64,000 nucleotides of DNA from Candidatus Izemoplasmatales bacterium. Its GTDB lineage: Bacteria; Bacillota_I; Bacilli_A; Izemoplasmatales; Hujiaoplasmataceae. The position numbers and the translations under genes were made by a program. Of this stretch, positions 35,244 to 44,320 are shown piece by piece. Under the pieces are notes generated by a model. That model did no database searches and was not told where the DNA came from. It saw only the letters and a program-made list of their open reading frames with translations. Each line of letters starts with the position of its first letter. The stretch's first letter is position 1. The stretch is taken from assembly GCA_028698875.1 (NCBI GenBank), contig JAQVVR010000002.1:1-64000 (forward strand), read 5' to 3'.

Positions 35244-35287
35244 AAAAATGGCGACCGATGATATCATCCGTCGCCATTTTTTTATTC
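35244..35287. terminator. Bidirectional terminator between the arsR operon and pckG
   Basis: AAAAATGGCGAC and GTCGCCATTTTT form a 12-bp stem, and the intervening GATGATATCATC is itself palindromic. T/A runs on both sides serve both convergent units. Confidence 0.92.
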
Positions 35288-37078
35288 AACCAATCTTTTT
35301 TTTAGACTATCTAATTCATTTGCTAGTTCAATCGGAAGTTTATCTTCGAATATTTGATAATAGTTACCAATGTCTTCTGCTTCCTTAATCCATTTATCTT
35401 TGTCCACAGATAAGATATCCGCTATTTCCGACTTTGAGACATTTAACCCACCTAAATCAAGGCTATCAACTGTAGGAAGGTTCCCAATAGGGGTTTTGAT
35501 TGCTTCTGCCTTTCCGTCAATGCGTTCAAACACCCATTTTAGGATTCGACTGTTTTCTCCATATCCAGGCCAAATAAATTTTCCTTCGGGATTTTTTCTA
35601 AACCAATTGACATTGTAAATGCGGGGAAGTTTGTCCACGGATGTTTTTTTGCCGATGTCTAACCAATGCGAGAAGTAGTCACCAATATGGTAACCCATAA
35701 ATGGTAACATTGCAAAAGGATCGCGTCTGACTTTGCCAATTTGATCGGAAATGGTTGCAGCAGTGATTTCTGATCCCATAATTGAACCCAGGAAAACACC
35801 ATGATTCCATGAAAAACTTTCATTTACTAAAGGAATGGTTGATGGACGTCTACCGCCGATTAATATTGCAGAGATTGGAACGCCATCTTCCGCAATCCAA
35901 TCCGGAGAAATAACCGGACATTGTGAAGCCGGAGTTGTAAAACGAGAATTAGGATGGGCAGCAGGTTCAGTAGAAGTGGCTTTATACCAATCATTACCTT
36001 TCCAGTCAATCAGATGATCGGGGGCTTCATATCCAATTCCTTCCCACCATACATCGTCATCATCGGTCAAAGCGACATTTGTAAAAATAGTATTTTTTTC
36101 AACGCATGCCATGGCATTGGGATTGGATTGGTAAGAAGTTCCTGGAGCGACACCAAAGAAGCCAGCTTCGGGATTAATGGCATACAACCGTCCATCTTTT
36201 CCAAATCTCATCCAAGCAATATCATCACCAACAGTTTCGACTTTCCACCCGGGAATTGTTGGAACGAGCATTGCAAGGTTTGTTTTCCCACAGGCGCTTG
36301 GGAAAGCGCCGGTAATATATTTCGAAACGCCTTCAGGTGAGGTAATCTTCAATATTAACATATGCTCAGCCATCCAGCCCTCATCTCTTGCTTGAACAGA
36401 TGCGATTCGTAAGGCAAAGCATTTTTTACCTAATAAAGCATTTCCACCATACCCAGATCCATATGACCATATTAAACGTTCATCAGTAAAATGACTGATA
36501 TACTTTTGCTCCATCGGAGCACAAGGCCACTCAGGGTCAAATTGCCCTGGTGATAAAGGATAACCAACGGAATGAAGACAAGGAACAAATTCACCTTCAG
36601 AACCGAGAACATCAAGTACCTTAGTGCCGATTCTAGTCATTATACGCATATTGATAACGACATATGGACTGTCGGTAATTTCAACTCCTATTTTTGATAA
36701 GGGAGACCCGACAGGTCCCATTGAAAAAGGAATAACATACATAGTTCTTCCGTGCATACATCCCGAATAAAGGGTTGACATCGTTTTCTTTAATTCGGTA
36801 GGATCAATCCAATTGTTGGTAGGCCCAGCATCACTCTTGTTTTTAGAGGAGATAAAAGTTCGTTTTTCAACTCTAGCGACATCAGAGGGATGACTACGGA
36901 ATAAATAACAACCCGGACGTTTTTCAGGATTTAAAGGAATAGCGATCCCCTTTTCAACCGCAGCAGTTATCATAGAATTGTATTCAAGATCACTGCCATC
37001 ACACCAATGAATATTATCTGGTTGGCATAGCTCCTGAATTTCATTGACCCAAGAAATCAATTTCTTGTTATCTGTCAT
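35282..37078 (-). CDS. pckG: Phosphoenolpyruvate carboxykinase (GTP)
   Basis: This GTP-dependent enzyme interconverts oxaloacetate and phosphoenolpyruvate. The 598-residue length and motifs fit the GTP family: [20 protein letters not shown], the P-loop [14 protein letters not shown] (about 269-282), DDIAWMRF, and FLGSIMGSE. The start at 37078 follows AAAGGA; a TTG two codons upstream is less likely. In fermenters it may run either way, for gluconeogenesis or for making GTP from PEP carboxylation. It is monocistronic, ends at the shared terminator and begins next to the first AT-rich island. Confidence 0.96.
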   Translation of the reverse strand: MTDNKKLISWVNEIQELCQPDNIHWCDGSDLEYNSMITAAVEKGIAIPLNPEKRPGCYLFRSHPSDVARVEKRTFISSKNKSDAGPTNNWIDPTELKKTMSTLYSGCMHGRTMYVIPFSMGPVGSPLSKIGVEITDSPYVVINMRIMTRIGTKVLDVLGSEGEFVPCLHSVGYPLSPGQFDPEWPCAPMEQKYISHFTDERLIWSYGSGYGGNALLGKKCFALRIASVQARDEGWMAEHMLILKITSPEGVSKYITGAFPSACGKTNLAMLVPTIPGWKVETVGDDIAWMRFGKDGRLYAINPEAGFFGVAPGTSYQSNPNAMACVEKNTIFTNVALTDDDDVWWEGIGYEAPDHLIDWKGNDWYKATSTEPAAHPNSRFTTPASQCPVISPDWIAEDGVPISAILIGGRRPSTIPLVNESFSWNHGVFLGSIMGSEITAATISDQIGKVRRDPFAMLPFMGYHIGDYFSHWLDIGKKTSVDKLPRIYNVNWFRKNPEGKFIWPGYGENSRILKWVFERIDGKAEAIKTPIGNLPTVDSLDLGGLNVSKSEIADILSVDKDKWIKEAEDIGNYYQIFEDKLPIELANELDSLKKRLVE

Positions 37079-37322
37079 GTGCAAAAGGTCCTTTCTAAAA
37101 GAATATACATATTATATCATGAAGTAATACAGATATAAAGAGAACGCTGGATAATACTAATGAATTAAAAAAATGTTGAGTCAATGATCAAAAAAGAAAA
37201 GTAAACTAATCAATAATTATAAAGAAAACGCATTATTACCAACTATTTTAGAAAAACACACACAAATCTAAAAAGAAAGCAAAAGACAAAAAATAATAAC
37301 AACATACAAAGACAAAAAATAT

Positions 37323-37349
37323 ATATATCGCCATATATAGCCGTCAAAT
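37323..37349 (+). repeat. Island repeat, copy 1
   Basis: ATATATCGCC, one variable base, TATATAGC, then GT.AAAT. It matches the copy at 39957-39983 at 24 of 27 positions. Confidence 0.7.
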
Positions 37350-37484
37350 GCCAATAAAATGAAATATAAAAAATCGCAAATATGAAAGAATAACCGACAA
37401 AATCAAAGAAAATAATAACATTATACTTGAGAAAAAAAGACTATATAATAAACATACAAATACATATAAGCACTAATAATCGGC

Positions 37485-37519
37485 ATTATCGCTAAATGTG
37501 GCGCTGCAATGGCGATAAT
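37485..37519. repeat. Inverted repeat in island 1
   Basis: ATTATCGC (37485-37492) and GCGATAAT (37512-37519) are perfect complements separated by 19 nt. The half GCGATAAT also follows the island-2 repeat at 40480-40487. Confidence 0.5.
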
Positions 37520-38197
37520 AATGTTCCGTTGCACTAAAATCTGGCCGAAAAATGGATATTTATAGGTTTTCCATGACAAAATTGGCTTGCAATCGAAGTT
37601 AGCAATATATTTTTCAAATCTGTATGTGATGTATAAAACCGTATTATTTTGATGAGAGCTTCCTTAAAATGACAATATCGCTAAAACTGGGCAAAAAAAG
37701 GCACAAAAACAAAATATAGTGAATTTCTATTCAGAATAGTAACTAAAGATAATATGATATATTGCTTCCTATCCATCCCGTTAATTAATTGCGCTTCAAA
37801 ACGTATAAACATCCAAATGAGGCCATTTACACGTTTCAATTATGCGATTATGTAGCAATTATTCCACACAATTCGTATTATATAGACGTCGTTCTGGAAA
37901 GGTTAAATTTTAAGCAAAAACCCTTTTTTTGTTTTTATGGCAATTTCTTATAATATTAGTAAACATCATTATCACGTTTTCTAAAAGTTACTTTTTTTCA
38001 TGACGATGATGTATTGTTTTTTTGAGATAAATGTTTTTGTTTCACTAGACTGGGTTTATCTTTTTTCAAAGCATTTGTTTTAACTCATTCATTTATTTTT
38101 TTATTTTGGTAGCAACTTTGTTTTATGTTTTGCTTTTGTTCTATGTTTAATCAAAAGTACTATTATGGGATATGCCATATTTTTTGACTTGTATTTC

Positions 38198-38226
38198 TTT
38201 ATATAATTACGATTTTATGGTATAAA
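38198..38226 (+). promoter_or_regulatory. Probable promoter of tnaA
   Basis: TTTATA (38198-38203), 17 nt, TATAAA (38221-38226) with a TGG extended -10, 38 nt before the ATG. No tnaC-like leader peptide with Trp codons is evident. Confidence 0.4.
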
Positions 38227-38263
38227 TATATTATGATACTTTTATATGAGAGGATGAGACAAG

Positions 38264-39652
38264 ATGGAGAAAAAGTATGCAGTACCACCGTACAAAATTA
38301 AAATGGTTGAGCCAATTCACTTAATTAGTCGAAGCGAGCGAAAAAAGCGATTAGAGCAAGCGGGATATAATCAATTCGCACTTAGGAGCGATGATGTTTT
38401 TATTGATTTATTAACCGATTCTGGAACCGGCGCCATGAGTCAGTTCCAATGGGGGGCAATGATGATTGGCGATGAAGCTTACGCTGGATCACAAAGTTTC
38501 TTCAGACTTGAAGCGGTTGTTAAGAACATAACCGGATATACATATATTATGCCGGCACATCAAGGCAGAGGTGCTGAGCAGGTTGTAATTCCTCAACTAA
38601 TTAAACATCCAGGTATGATTTTTATCAGTAATATGCACTTTGACACAACCCGTGCACACGTTGAACTGGCGGGGGCGGAGGCTGTTGATGTGGCGTGCAA
38701 GGAGTGTTTAGACACCTTAACATATTATCCTTTTAAGGGAAATTTCGATTTGGAAAAGTTAGAATCGGTTATTTTATCTCACGGGAAAGATAATGTAGCG
38801 GGTATAATTCTTACTGTTACAAATAATGCGGTTGGCGGACAGCCAGTATCTATGGAGAATTTCCGTGCAGTTTGTGAGATAGCAAAAAAATACCAGATTA
38901 AGACAATTATTGATGGAGCAAGATACGCTGAGAACTCATATTTTGTTAAAACACGTGAAAAGGGATATGAGAACAAATCAGCCAGAGAAATTGCCAAGGA
39001 AATGTTTGGATATGCAGACATCTTTCTGATGAGCGCCAAAAAAGATGGTCTTGTAAATATGGGCGGTCTTATAGCGATTAAAGATGATCAAGAATTATTT
39101 AGGAAATGTCAAACCTATATTGTGCCTATGGAAGGCTTTCCAACTTATGGGGGCATGGCAGGTAGAGATATGGATGCTTTAGCTGTAGGACTTGATGAAG
39201 CACTAGACGAGGCCTATTTAGAATACCGAATTGATGAAGTTCGCTATCTGGGAGACCGATTGAAAGCTGCAGGAATTCCGATTCAGAATCCTACCGGGGG
39301 CCACGCAGTCTTTGTGGATTGTGGGCGGATGTGTCCCAATATACCGTATGATCAATTTCCGGCTGCGGCAGTTGCAAATGAATTATACTTGGAAGGCGGC
39401 ATTCGCTCCGTTGAAATTGGGTCAATGCTGATGGGGAGAGATCCCATCACCGGAATCAATCGTCAATCAGACATGGAATTGTTGCGTTTGACTATCCCAA
39501 GGAGAGTTTATACATTTCAGCATTGGGATTATGTTGCCGAGTGTTTTATTAATGTGTATAATCGTAGAAATGAGATTAAAGGATTAATATTCACATACGA
39601 GTCACCAGTCTTGCGACATTTTACTTCTCGTTTTGTACCTAAGGAAAAATAA
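38264..39652 (+). CDS. tnaA: Tryptophanase (L-tryptophan indole-lyase)
   Basis: This PLP-dependent beta-eliminating lyase splits tryptophan to indole, pyruvate and ammonia. The 462-residue protein shares the tryptophanase/tyrosine phenol-lyase core: [47 protein letters not shown], the PLP lysine in MSAKKDG, and [14 protein letters not shown]. Substrate-deciding positions favour tryptophanase: Asp in [10 protein letters not shown] where tyrosine phenol-lyase has Thr, and Ile in GIRSVEIGS where it has Arg. It stands alone between two AT-rich islands, which hints at acquisition by transfer, and ends in a very strong terminator. Confidence 0.92.
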   Translation: MEKKYAVPPYKIKMVEPIHLISRSERKKRLEQAGYNQFALRSDDVFIDLLTDSGTGAMSQFQWGAMMIGDEAYAGSQSFFRLEAVVKNITGYTYIMPAHQGRGAEQVVIPQLIKHPGMIFISNMHFDTTRAHVELAGAEAVDVACKECLDTLTYYPFKGNFDLEKLESVILSHGKDNVAGIILTVTNNAVGGQPVSMENFRAVCEIAKKYQIKTIIDGARYAENSYFVKTREKGYENKSAREIAKEMFGYADIFLMSAKKDGLVNMGGLIAIKDDQELFRKCQTYIVPMEGFPTYGGMAGRDMDALAVGLDEALDEAYLEYRIDEVRYLGDRLKAAGIPIQNPTGGHAVFVDCGRMCPNIPYDQFPAAAVANELYLEGGIRSVEIGSMLMGRDPITGINRQSDMELLRLTIPRRVYTFQHWDYVAECFINVYNRRNEIKGLIFTYESPVLRHFTSRFVPKEK

Positions 39653-39688
39653 ATTTCATATAATGTTTTAGTGAAAATATGATTATCT

Positions 39689-39756
39689 AATCCCCTCTAT
39701 TTTGACTCAACAAATTTGATAAAATTTGTATAAGTCAAAAAAGGGGGATTTTTTTT
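39689..39756 (+). terminator. Terminator of tnaA
   Basis: A long stepped hairpin: AATCCCC/GGGGGATT, TTTTGACT/AGTCAAAA and ACAAATTT/AAATTTGT, followed by T8. Confidence 0.93.
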
Positions 39757-39956
39757 GGAATGAATGACAATAGATGACTAGTAGTTTCTGTATAAAAAAT
39801 GAATTAAAAGTTTAGATAGATATATAAGAAAAGGAAAAAAATATGATTAAAAGACTAAACGTAATAAGTTAATCGTAAAACGGGAGCGAAAAAGTAATAT
39901 CAATATTAAAAGACATATCTCAAAAAAATAATACAATAAAACGGCAAAATTAAACC

Positions 39957-39983
39957 ATATATCGCCCTATATAGCGGTAAAAT
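39957..39983 (+). repeat. Island repeat, copy 2
   Basis: Same 27-nt unit as 37323-37349 with three differences. Confidence 0.7.
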
Positions 39984-40123
39984 AGGTAAAAAACAAAAAA
40001 TATATACGCAAAAAAAACAGTATAAAATGGTAAATAAATCATCTTTATGCACGAGATAATCTATATAATATCATCATAATAATAAAAATATTATTATAAC
40101 AATATACCCATAAGCATCTAAAT

Positions 40124-40139
40124 GGCCATATATAGACGT
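40124..40139 (+). repeat. Island repeat, partial copy 3
   Basis: GGCCATATATAGACGT; its TATATAGACGT also occurs in island 1 at 37879-37889. Confidence 0.55.
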
Positions 40140-40323
40140 TTATGACAACAAAATAACACATAATATCGTTTAAATAGTCATCTTACAGCCATTTTTTAGT
40201 AAAAATGTAGCATGATCCTTCAAACCAAAGCATATATCGAGTTGGTTTGGGTGGGAATATAATTTGCTTTTTAATGCTATTTGCTCAAGCTTATTTCATA
40301 TTTTGTCATATTTTATAGCAATA

Positions 40324-40340
40324 TGGCCATATATGGGCCA
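40324..40340. repeat. Island repeat, palindromic copy 4
   Basis: TGGCCATATATGGGCCA is a palindrome apart from one extra G. Confidence 0.55.
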
Positions 40341-40468
40341 AAAACAAGCATAAAACGATGTATAATGTACATTTTATTAGATTGATTATTATTAAAATAA
40401 CAGTGATTTTAGCGCCTTTCATACCGCTGCTTATAATAATCACATTATTATATGTATGTATGTCAAAA

Positions 40469-40482
40469 GGCCATATATAGCG
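40469..40482 (+). repeat. Island repeat, partial copy 5
   Basis: GGCCATATATAGCG, followed directly by ATAATACATTAT. Confidence 0.55.
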
Positions 40483-40884
40483 ATAATACATTATTTTATA
40501 TTTGAGCATATCATATCTTTATTGGGTCTTTTATAATTTTTATGCTTTTTTTCCTAACAGTTTTATTATATCTTGTCATATGTATAATATTAATATTAAA
40601 AAATAATCTGTTTCGTTTATATCTAATAATGATGTATATTTGTTTGAATATGTTCCTTGTTATTAGATTCATATGGTAGTATTTTTAGCTTCTTTTAGGT
40701 GACATTAATATATTAATTTTTACTGTATTATTTTTAATGATATTGTTTTCTGTTTTTATGCATTCAAGGCGCATAAGATTCTGTAAAAATTTGGTGATGA
40801 TACATAAATATGTTTTAATATGAGATATAATATATAATGCAATATTTTCTACTATGTACTTATCTTATTTAAAGGAGATATTTT

Positions 40885-41565
40885 ATGCAATTGATTGAAT
40901 GTCGAAAAATGAGTAAGAACTATCAAAATGGCCAAATTGAAACTCATGTACTTAAAGACATCAATCTCATTGTTAATGACAATGATTTTTTAGGTATCAC
41001 TGGGCCCTCAGGCAGCGGAAAAACAACACTTATGTATGTCTTAAGTGGGCTTGAGAAGCCGACATCTGGTGAGGTGATTATGCTTGATCGCAATATTACT
41101 CAATACAGTGGACAACAGTTAGCTGATCTGCGAAAGAATCAAATTGGATTTGTTTTTCAGTTTTATAACCTGATTCCAAATTTAACTGTTAGAGAAAATG
41201 TGCTACTAGCATTAGTGATTGCCAAAGGTAAAGATGAATCCCGAGTAGATCAGTTATTGACAATGGTTGGAATGGCGGAATTTTGTAATCGCTATCCAAA
41301 TGAATTGTCTGGTGGAATGCAACAACGAGTTGCCATCGCAAGAAGTCTTGTAAATGATCCGAAAATTATTTTTGCCGATGAACCCACCGGTAATCTTGAT
41401 ACAGTTAATGGCATTGAGATTATGAATCTGTTTCACAAACTTCATACCGAACAGAAAAGAACGATTATTTTAGTCACCCATAGCGATGACTATCTCAAGT
41501 ATTGTTCAAGGTACATCAAATTGATTGATGGGAAGATTGTTAATGATGAAGTCATTTCTGTTTAG
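40885..41565 (+). CDS. ABC transporter ATP-binding protein, MacB/LolD type
   Basis: This 226-residue ATPase belongs to the MacB/LolD/FtsE group. Walker A is GPSGSGKTT (about 43-51), the Q-loop region [17 protein letters not shown], signature LSGGMQQR, and Walker [13 protein letters not shown] (about 165-176). AAAGGAG lies 7 nt before the start. It overlaps the FtsX-type permease gene by 23 nt and with it forms a mechanotransmission-type exporter, often for peptides or lipoproteins. The promoter region is at the right edge of the AT-rich island. Confidence 0.92.
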   Translation: MQLIECRKMSKNYQNGQIETHVLKDINLIVNDNDFLGITGPSGSGKTTLMYVLSGLEKPTSGEVIMLDRNITQYSGQQLADLRKNQIGFVFQFYNLIPNLTVRENVLLALVIAKGKDESRVDQLLTMVGMAEFCNRYPNELSGGMQQRVAIARSLVNDPKIIFADEPTGNLDTVNGIEIMNLFHKLHTEQKRTIILVTHSDDYLKYCSRYIKLIDGKIVNDEVISV

Positions 41566-44011
41566 ACTTCGTTTTGCTATCAAGAATATTATCAAATTCC
41601 CGGGTCGATCATTAGTAGTCTTTTTTACCATGACCATTTCTGTAGCACTGTTTATTCTTGTCATGTGTATGAATAATGTTTTATATCAAATTATGTACAA
41701 TTACGCACAAGAACGTTATTTGAACGTTGATATGACACTTACTTATGATAGCAACTCGGATGCACGGATATTGAGTTCCAGGAAAATCGAAGAGGAATAC
41801 CAAGATTACTATAACTTCTCCGCCTGTTTCTTTAATTATTACTCTCTTGTTTCGGCGGATGGAGACGATTTTTACTCACAAGTTTTTTCGGCTTCTGTCA
41901 GCGATTTGGAAAATGTTATTGATTACGATTTAGATACTCTTTTTGCAACTGAAGCTTTTATTACCCAGTCATTAGCAGATGAATACTCACTATCAGTTGG
42001 AGATACGATTACTTTATATGTGATGGGTACGGAATTGAACTATACGATAAAACAAATCGTCTCAGACCGAGGACTATTTGCGGATAATTCAATTTTTGTC
42101 AGGAAAAAAGAATTAATAGAAGCCTTTTATGGACCAACAACCTACATTGGCAATATCATATATTTTGACTTGAAAGATATCAATAATGCCGATGATTTAA
42201 TCACCCAACTCGGAAATGACACAGAATATGGTGACTTTGTAGCCACGACAACAATTGACTTTGACAAAATCAATGCTTCAACAGCTAGCGCTAGTGCTAT
42301 CTATATCGGTGTTGGTTTAATTATATTGGTCGTAATTATTTTTGTACTTAATTCTTTATTCCCATTACTATTTAAAGACTTTCAACAACAAATTGGCGTT
42401 ATCCAAATTCTGGGAGGGAATCATCGTTTTTCTTTGTCCATTTGGGTGCTACAATTCTTACTCTTTGGATTACTGGCAATTCCTTTGGGCGTTGGAATGG
42501 CATATGTGCTTTTCTCTCAAGGAGCAGAAGTGGTCGAAATTGCGACACCAATCGTCTTACAATCTGATCTAGTAATGATTGCGATGGGTTTGTTTGTCGT
42601 GTTTATTGGCACTGAAGTGATTGGTCGATATGTACAACTAACTCATCATTCTGCGGTAGCGATATCTTATGACAGACGCTATCGGACTGTAAAGTCAAAA
42701 CGAATCCTGCTTGTGGTTTCTGCATTCCTGCTAATTATACAATTGCTAGTTCATCCATTTGCCGAGCAATATAATGCTTTGGTGACAGTAATATTGATAT
42801 TGCTAATTATTTTTTCGTTTTCGGATGTAGCGTTAGAACTGATTGGCGGTGCGGCAAAAAAAGCAAAAAAATCGTCAGCGTTCTCAATTTACGGAGCGAA
42901 AAATTTGCACGAGAATGTAACGATTCATAATTCGATGAAAGTAGCTTTGATATCCGCTATTGCTATTGCGGTTACTATGACCACGTGGGTTTTTGTGAAT
43001 ACGGAAACAGAGAAAAACACCGCAAAAATCATCGGAAATTATATTTTGACCAATATTGTTAATTACGATGTGGATATAAAGAATGACATCGCAGAATCAT
43101 ATGCATTAGATTCGATAGATGAAGCGATAGTATATCAAAATACCACTATGCATTTTATATACCATGGAAATGAAAAACGCGATAATGTTATGTTCTTCAT
43201 CTCCATTCCATATGAGAATATGGGTTTGTATTTTGATTTTGAATATGAAGGTGATGTGGCCACCAAACTGGCAGATACAGAAACGCCATATGTCGTTTTG
43301 CCATACACCTTGGCTAAGATGAACAATTTGGCCATCGGTGATCAAATAATTATGGAGTTAAGCCGGGAAATACCAACGATGACTTTTACGATTGCTGGTT
43401 TTATTGAAACGAATTTTGATGAAATCATATTCTCAAATCTGTACTTACTTGATGCAAACACTACATCCGAATTGACAAATTCGTTATTCATTAATACAAT
43501 TGCCGCAGATGATACGATTAAGAATGATTTAATTAAGGAATACGCGGCGCGTATGTATTATTTAGTCGAATTGGACGATATGACGACCGATATTAAAGAA
43601 CAGATAATGGAATTAACGGATTATATTTCGATAATAATATTAGCAGTTTCTTGTGCTTTAGTTGTCGTGATAATAAATAATTCGTTGTTAGCATTTTATG
43701 CAATGAAATCGGATTATGCTAAAATGATTATCTTGGGACTAAGCATCAGCGAATTAAGGCGTCAGTTGGTGCGAGAAATATTAATCTTGGCAATTATAGT
43801 AATGTTAGCATCGGGGGTTGGCGCCTTCTTTATCATTGACAATCTTGGAGCTTTGATGTTGTTTGGAAAATACTACAAAATAATTGAAGCGTCAGTTTTT
43901 GAGGTGGTGGGACGAGTTTTAGTAGGAGTGGTGGCTTTTGTGATTAGTTATGGAATATACTTATTTAAAATCAAGTCAATCAATGCAATTGAAGAAATCC
44001 GGAAATATTAA
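41543..44011 (+). CDS. FtsX-like (MacB-type) ABC permease with two FtsX domains
   Basis: This 822-residue membrane protein has the layout of large Gram-positive FtsX-family permeases: helix 1 (about 25-47), a big extracellular domain, three helices (about 250-360), a central helix pair, a second extracellular domain (about 480-680) and three terminal helices ending FKIKSINAIEEIRKY. The start is at ATG 41543, with GGGAAGA upstream; ATG 41546 is the alternative. Such proteins move signals or substrates across the membrane without a conventional pore. With the upstream ATPase it forms a complete exporter. The substrate is unknown. Confidence 0.85.
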   Translation: MMKSFLFRLRFAIKNIIKFPGRSLVVFFTMTISVALFILVMCMNNVLYQIMYNYAQERYLNVDMTLTYDSNSDARILSSRKIEEEYQDYYNFSACFFNYYSLVSADGDDFYSQVFSASVSDLENVIDYDLDTLFATEAFITQSLADEYSLSVGDTITLYVMGTELNYTIKQIVSDRGLFADNSIFVRKKELIEAFYGPTTYIGNIIYFDLKDINNADDLITQLGNDTEYGDFVATTTIDFDKINASTASASAIYIGVGLIILVVIIFVLNSLFPLLFKDFQQQIGVIQILGGNHRFSLSIWVLQFLLFGLLAIPLGVGMAYVLFSQGAEVVEIATPIVLQSDLVMIAMGLFVVFIGTEVIGRYVQLTHHSAVAISYDRRYRTVKSKRILLVVSAFLLIIQLLVHPFAEQYNALVTVILILLIIFSFSDVALELIGGAAKKAKKSSAFSIYGAKNLHENVTIHNSMKVALISAIAIAVTMTTWVFVNTETEKNTAKIIGNYILTNIVNYDVDIKNDIAESYALDSIDEAIVYQNTTMHFIYHGNEKRDNVMFFISIPYENMGLYFDFEYEGDVATKLADTETPYVVLPYTLAKMNNLAIGDQIIMELSREIPTMTFTIAGFIETNFDEIIFSNLYLLDANTTSELTNSLFINTIAADDTIKNDLIKEYAARMYYLVELDDMTTDIKEQIMELTDYISIIILAVSCALVVVIINNSLLAFYAMKSDYAKMIILGLSISELRRQLVREILILAIIVMLASGVGAFFIIDNLGALMLFGKYYKIIEASVFEVVGRVLVGVVAFVISYGIYLFKIKSINAIEEIRKY

Positions 44012-44320
44012 CCAATGTTATGTTGCATTGCTACGGAAAGTAAGCATGTAAAAATATTGACAAACACATTTAGAATGTTCATCTTATTGCGAACATTGTT
44101 CGTTTCGTTAGGGGTATCGATTCTCTGGTTGCTAGTTTGCTGACAACGTGATATAATTATAGACAATCGCTGTCGAAAAGGATTTTTTCGTTTGTTATAA
44201 AGAACAAAAAAACCAGCAGTAAAACCTCATTTTGTATGATGTATATCCCGCAAAATAGCGGTTTCCGGTTTTGGTATTTATATCTTCATTTACTATACAT
44301 AGAAGCGATGGGTGATCGAT
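44012..44320 (+). other. Intergenic region with hairpin and promoter
   Basis: This gap of about 310 bp holds an inverted repeat AATGTTC/GAACATT (44074-44097) that may end the upstream transcript, a small CGAAAA/TTTTCG hairpin (about 44173-44190), and the promoter at 44129-44157. The stretch 44200-44310 shows no clear signal. Confidence 0.55.
44129..44157 (+). promoter_or_regulatory. Promoter of the YwaF-ABC operon
   Basis: TTGCTA (44129-44134), 17 nt, TATAAT (44152-44157) preceded by TGA. The leader to the start codon is about 155 nt. Confidence 0.6.

Larger units (their letters stand above)
37079..38263. other. AT-rich non-coding island 1 (upstream of tnaA)
   Basis: About 1.18 kb without a plausible gene. 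The left part (about 37140-37460) is A-rich on the plus strand and the right part (about 37920-38160) is T-rich. It contains the pckG promoter (minus-strand TATAAT near 37110 with TGA extension), one copy of the GCC-TATATAG repeat (37323-37349), a related TATATAGACGT (37879-37889), a hairpin ATTATCGC/GCGATAAT (37485-37519), and the tnaA promoter at its right end. I see no tRNA, CRISPR or insertion sequence. Confidence 0.7.
39653..40884. other. AT-rich non-coding island 2 (downstream of tnaA)
   Basis: About 1.23 kb. After the tnaA terminator there is an A-rich plus-strand part (about 39790-40110), a central part with four GCC-TATATAG-type motifs (39957-39983, 40124-40139, 40324-40340, 40469-40482) and an inverted repeat CAAACCA/TGGTTTG (about 40221-40249), then a T-rich part (about 40490-40760). 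The ABC operon's -10 candidates (two TATAAT at 40826-40838) lie at the right end. A 67-codon open frame on the minus strand at 40306-40509 looks spurious. No gene or RNA is recognised. Confidence 0.7.

Noticed and set aside
38264-39652. Tyrosine phenol-lyase instead of tryptophanase
   Set aside because: Asp in [10 protein letters not shown] and Ile in GIRSVEIGS are tryptophanase-like; tyrosine phenol-lyase has Thr and Arg at these places.
37323-40482. CRISPR array from the repeated GCC-TATATAG motif
   Set aside because: Copies are few, unevenly spaced, partly degenerate and have no cas genes; they lie on both sides of a metabolic gene.
40306-40509. 67-codon open frame on the minus strand in island 2
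   Set aside because: Very AT-rich, hydrophobic by composition, overlaps two repeat motifs, and I saw no clear ribosome site; probably chance.
37079-40884. Replication origin or plasmid-like origin in the AT-rich islands
   Set aside because: No DnaA-box cluster (TTATCCACA-like), no dnaA/dnaN or rep gene nearby; only AT richness and short repeats.
44091-44103. LexA/SOS-like box GAACATTGTTC
   Set aside because: The Gram-positive SOS box needs four bases between GAAC and GTTC; here there are three. The sequence is better explained as part of a hairpin after the FtsX-type gene.
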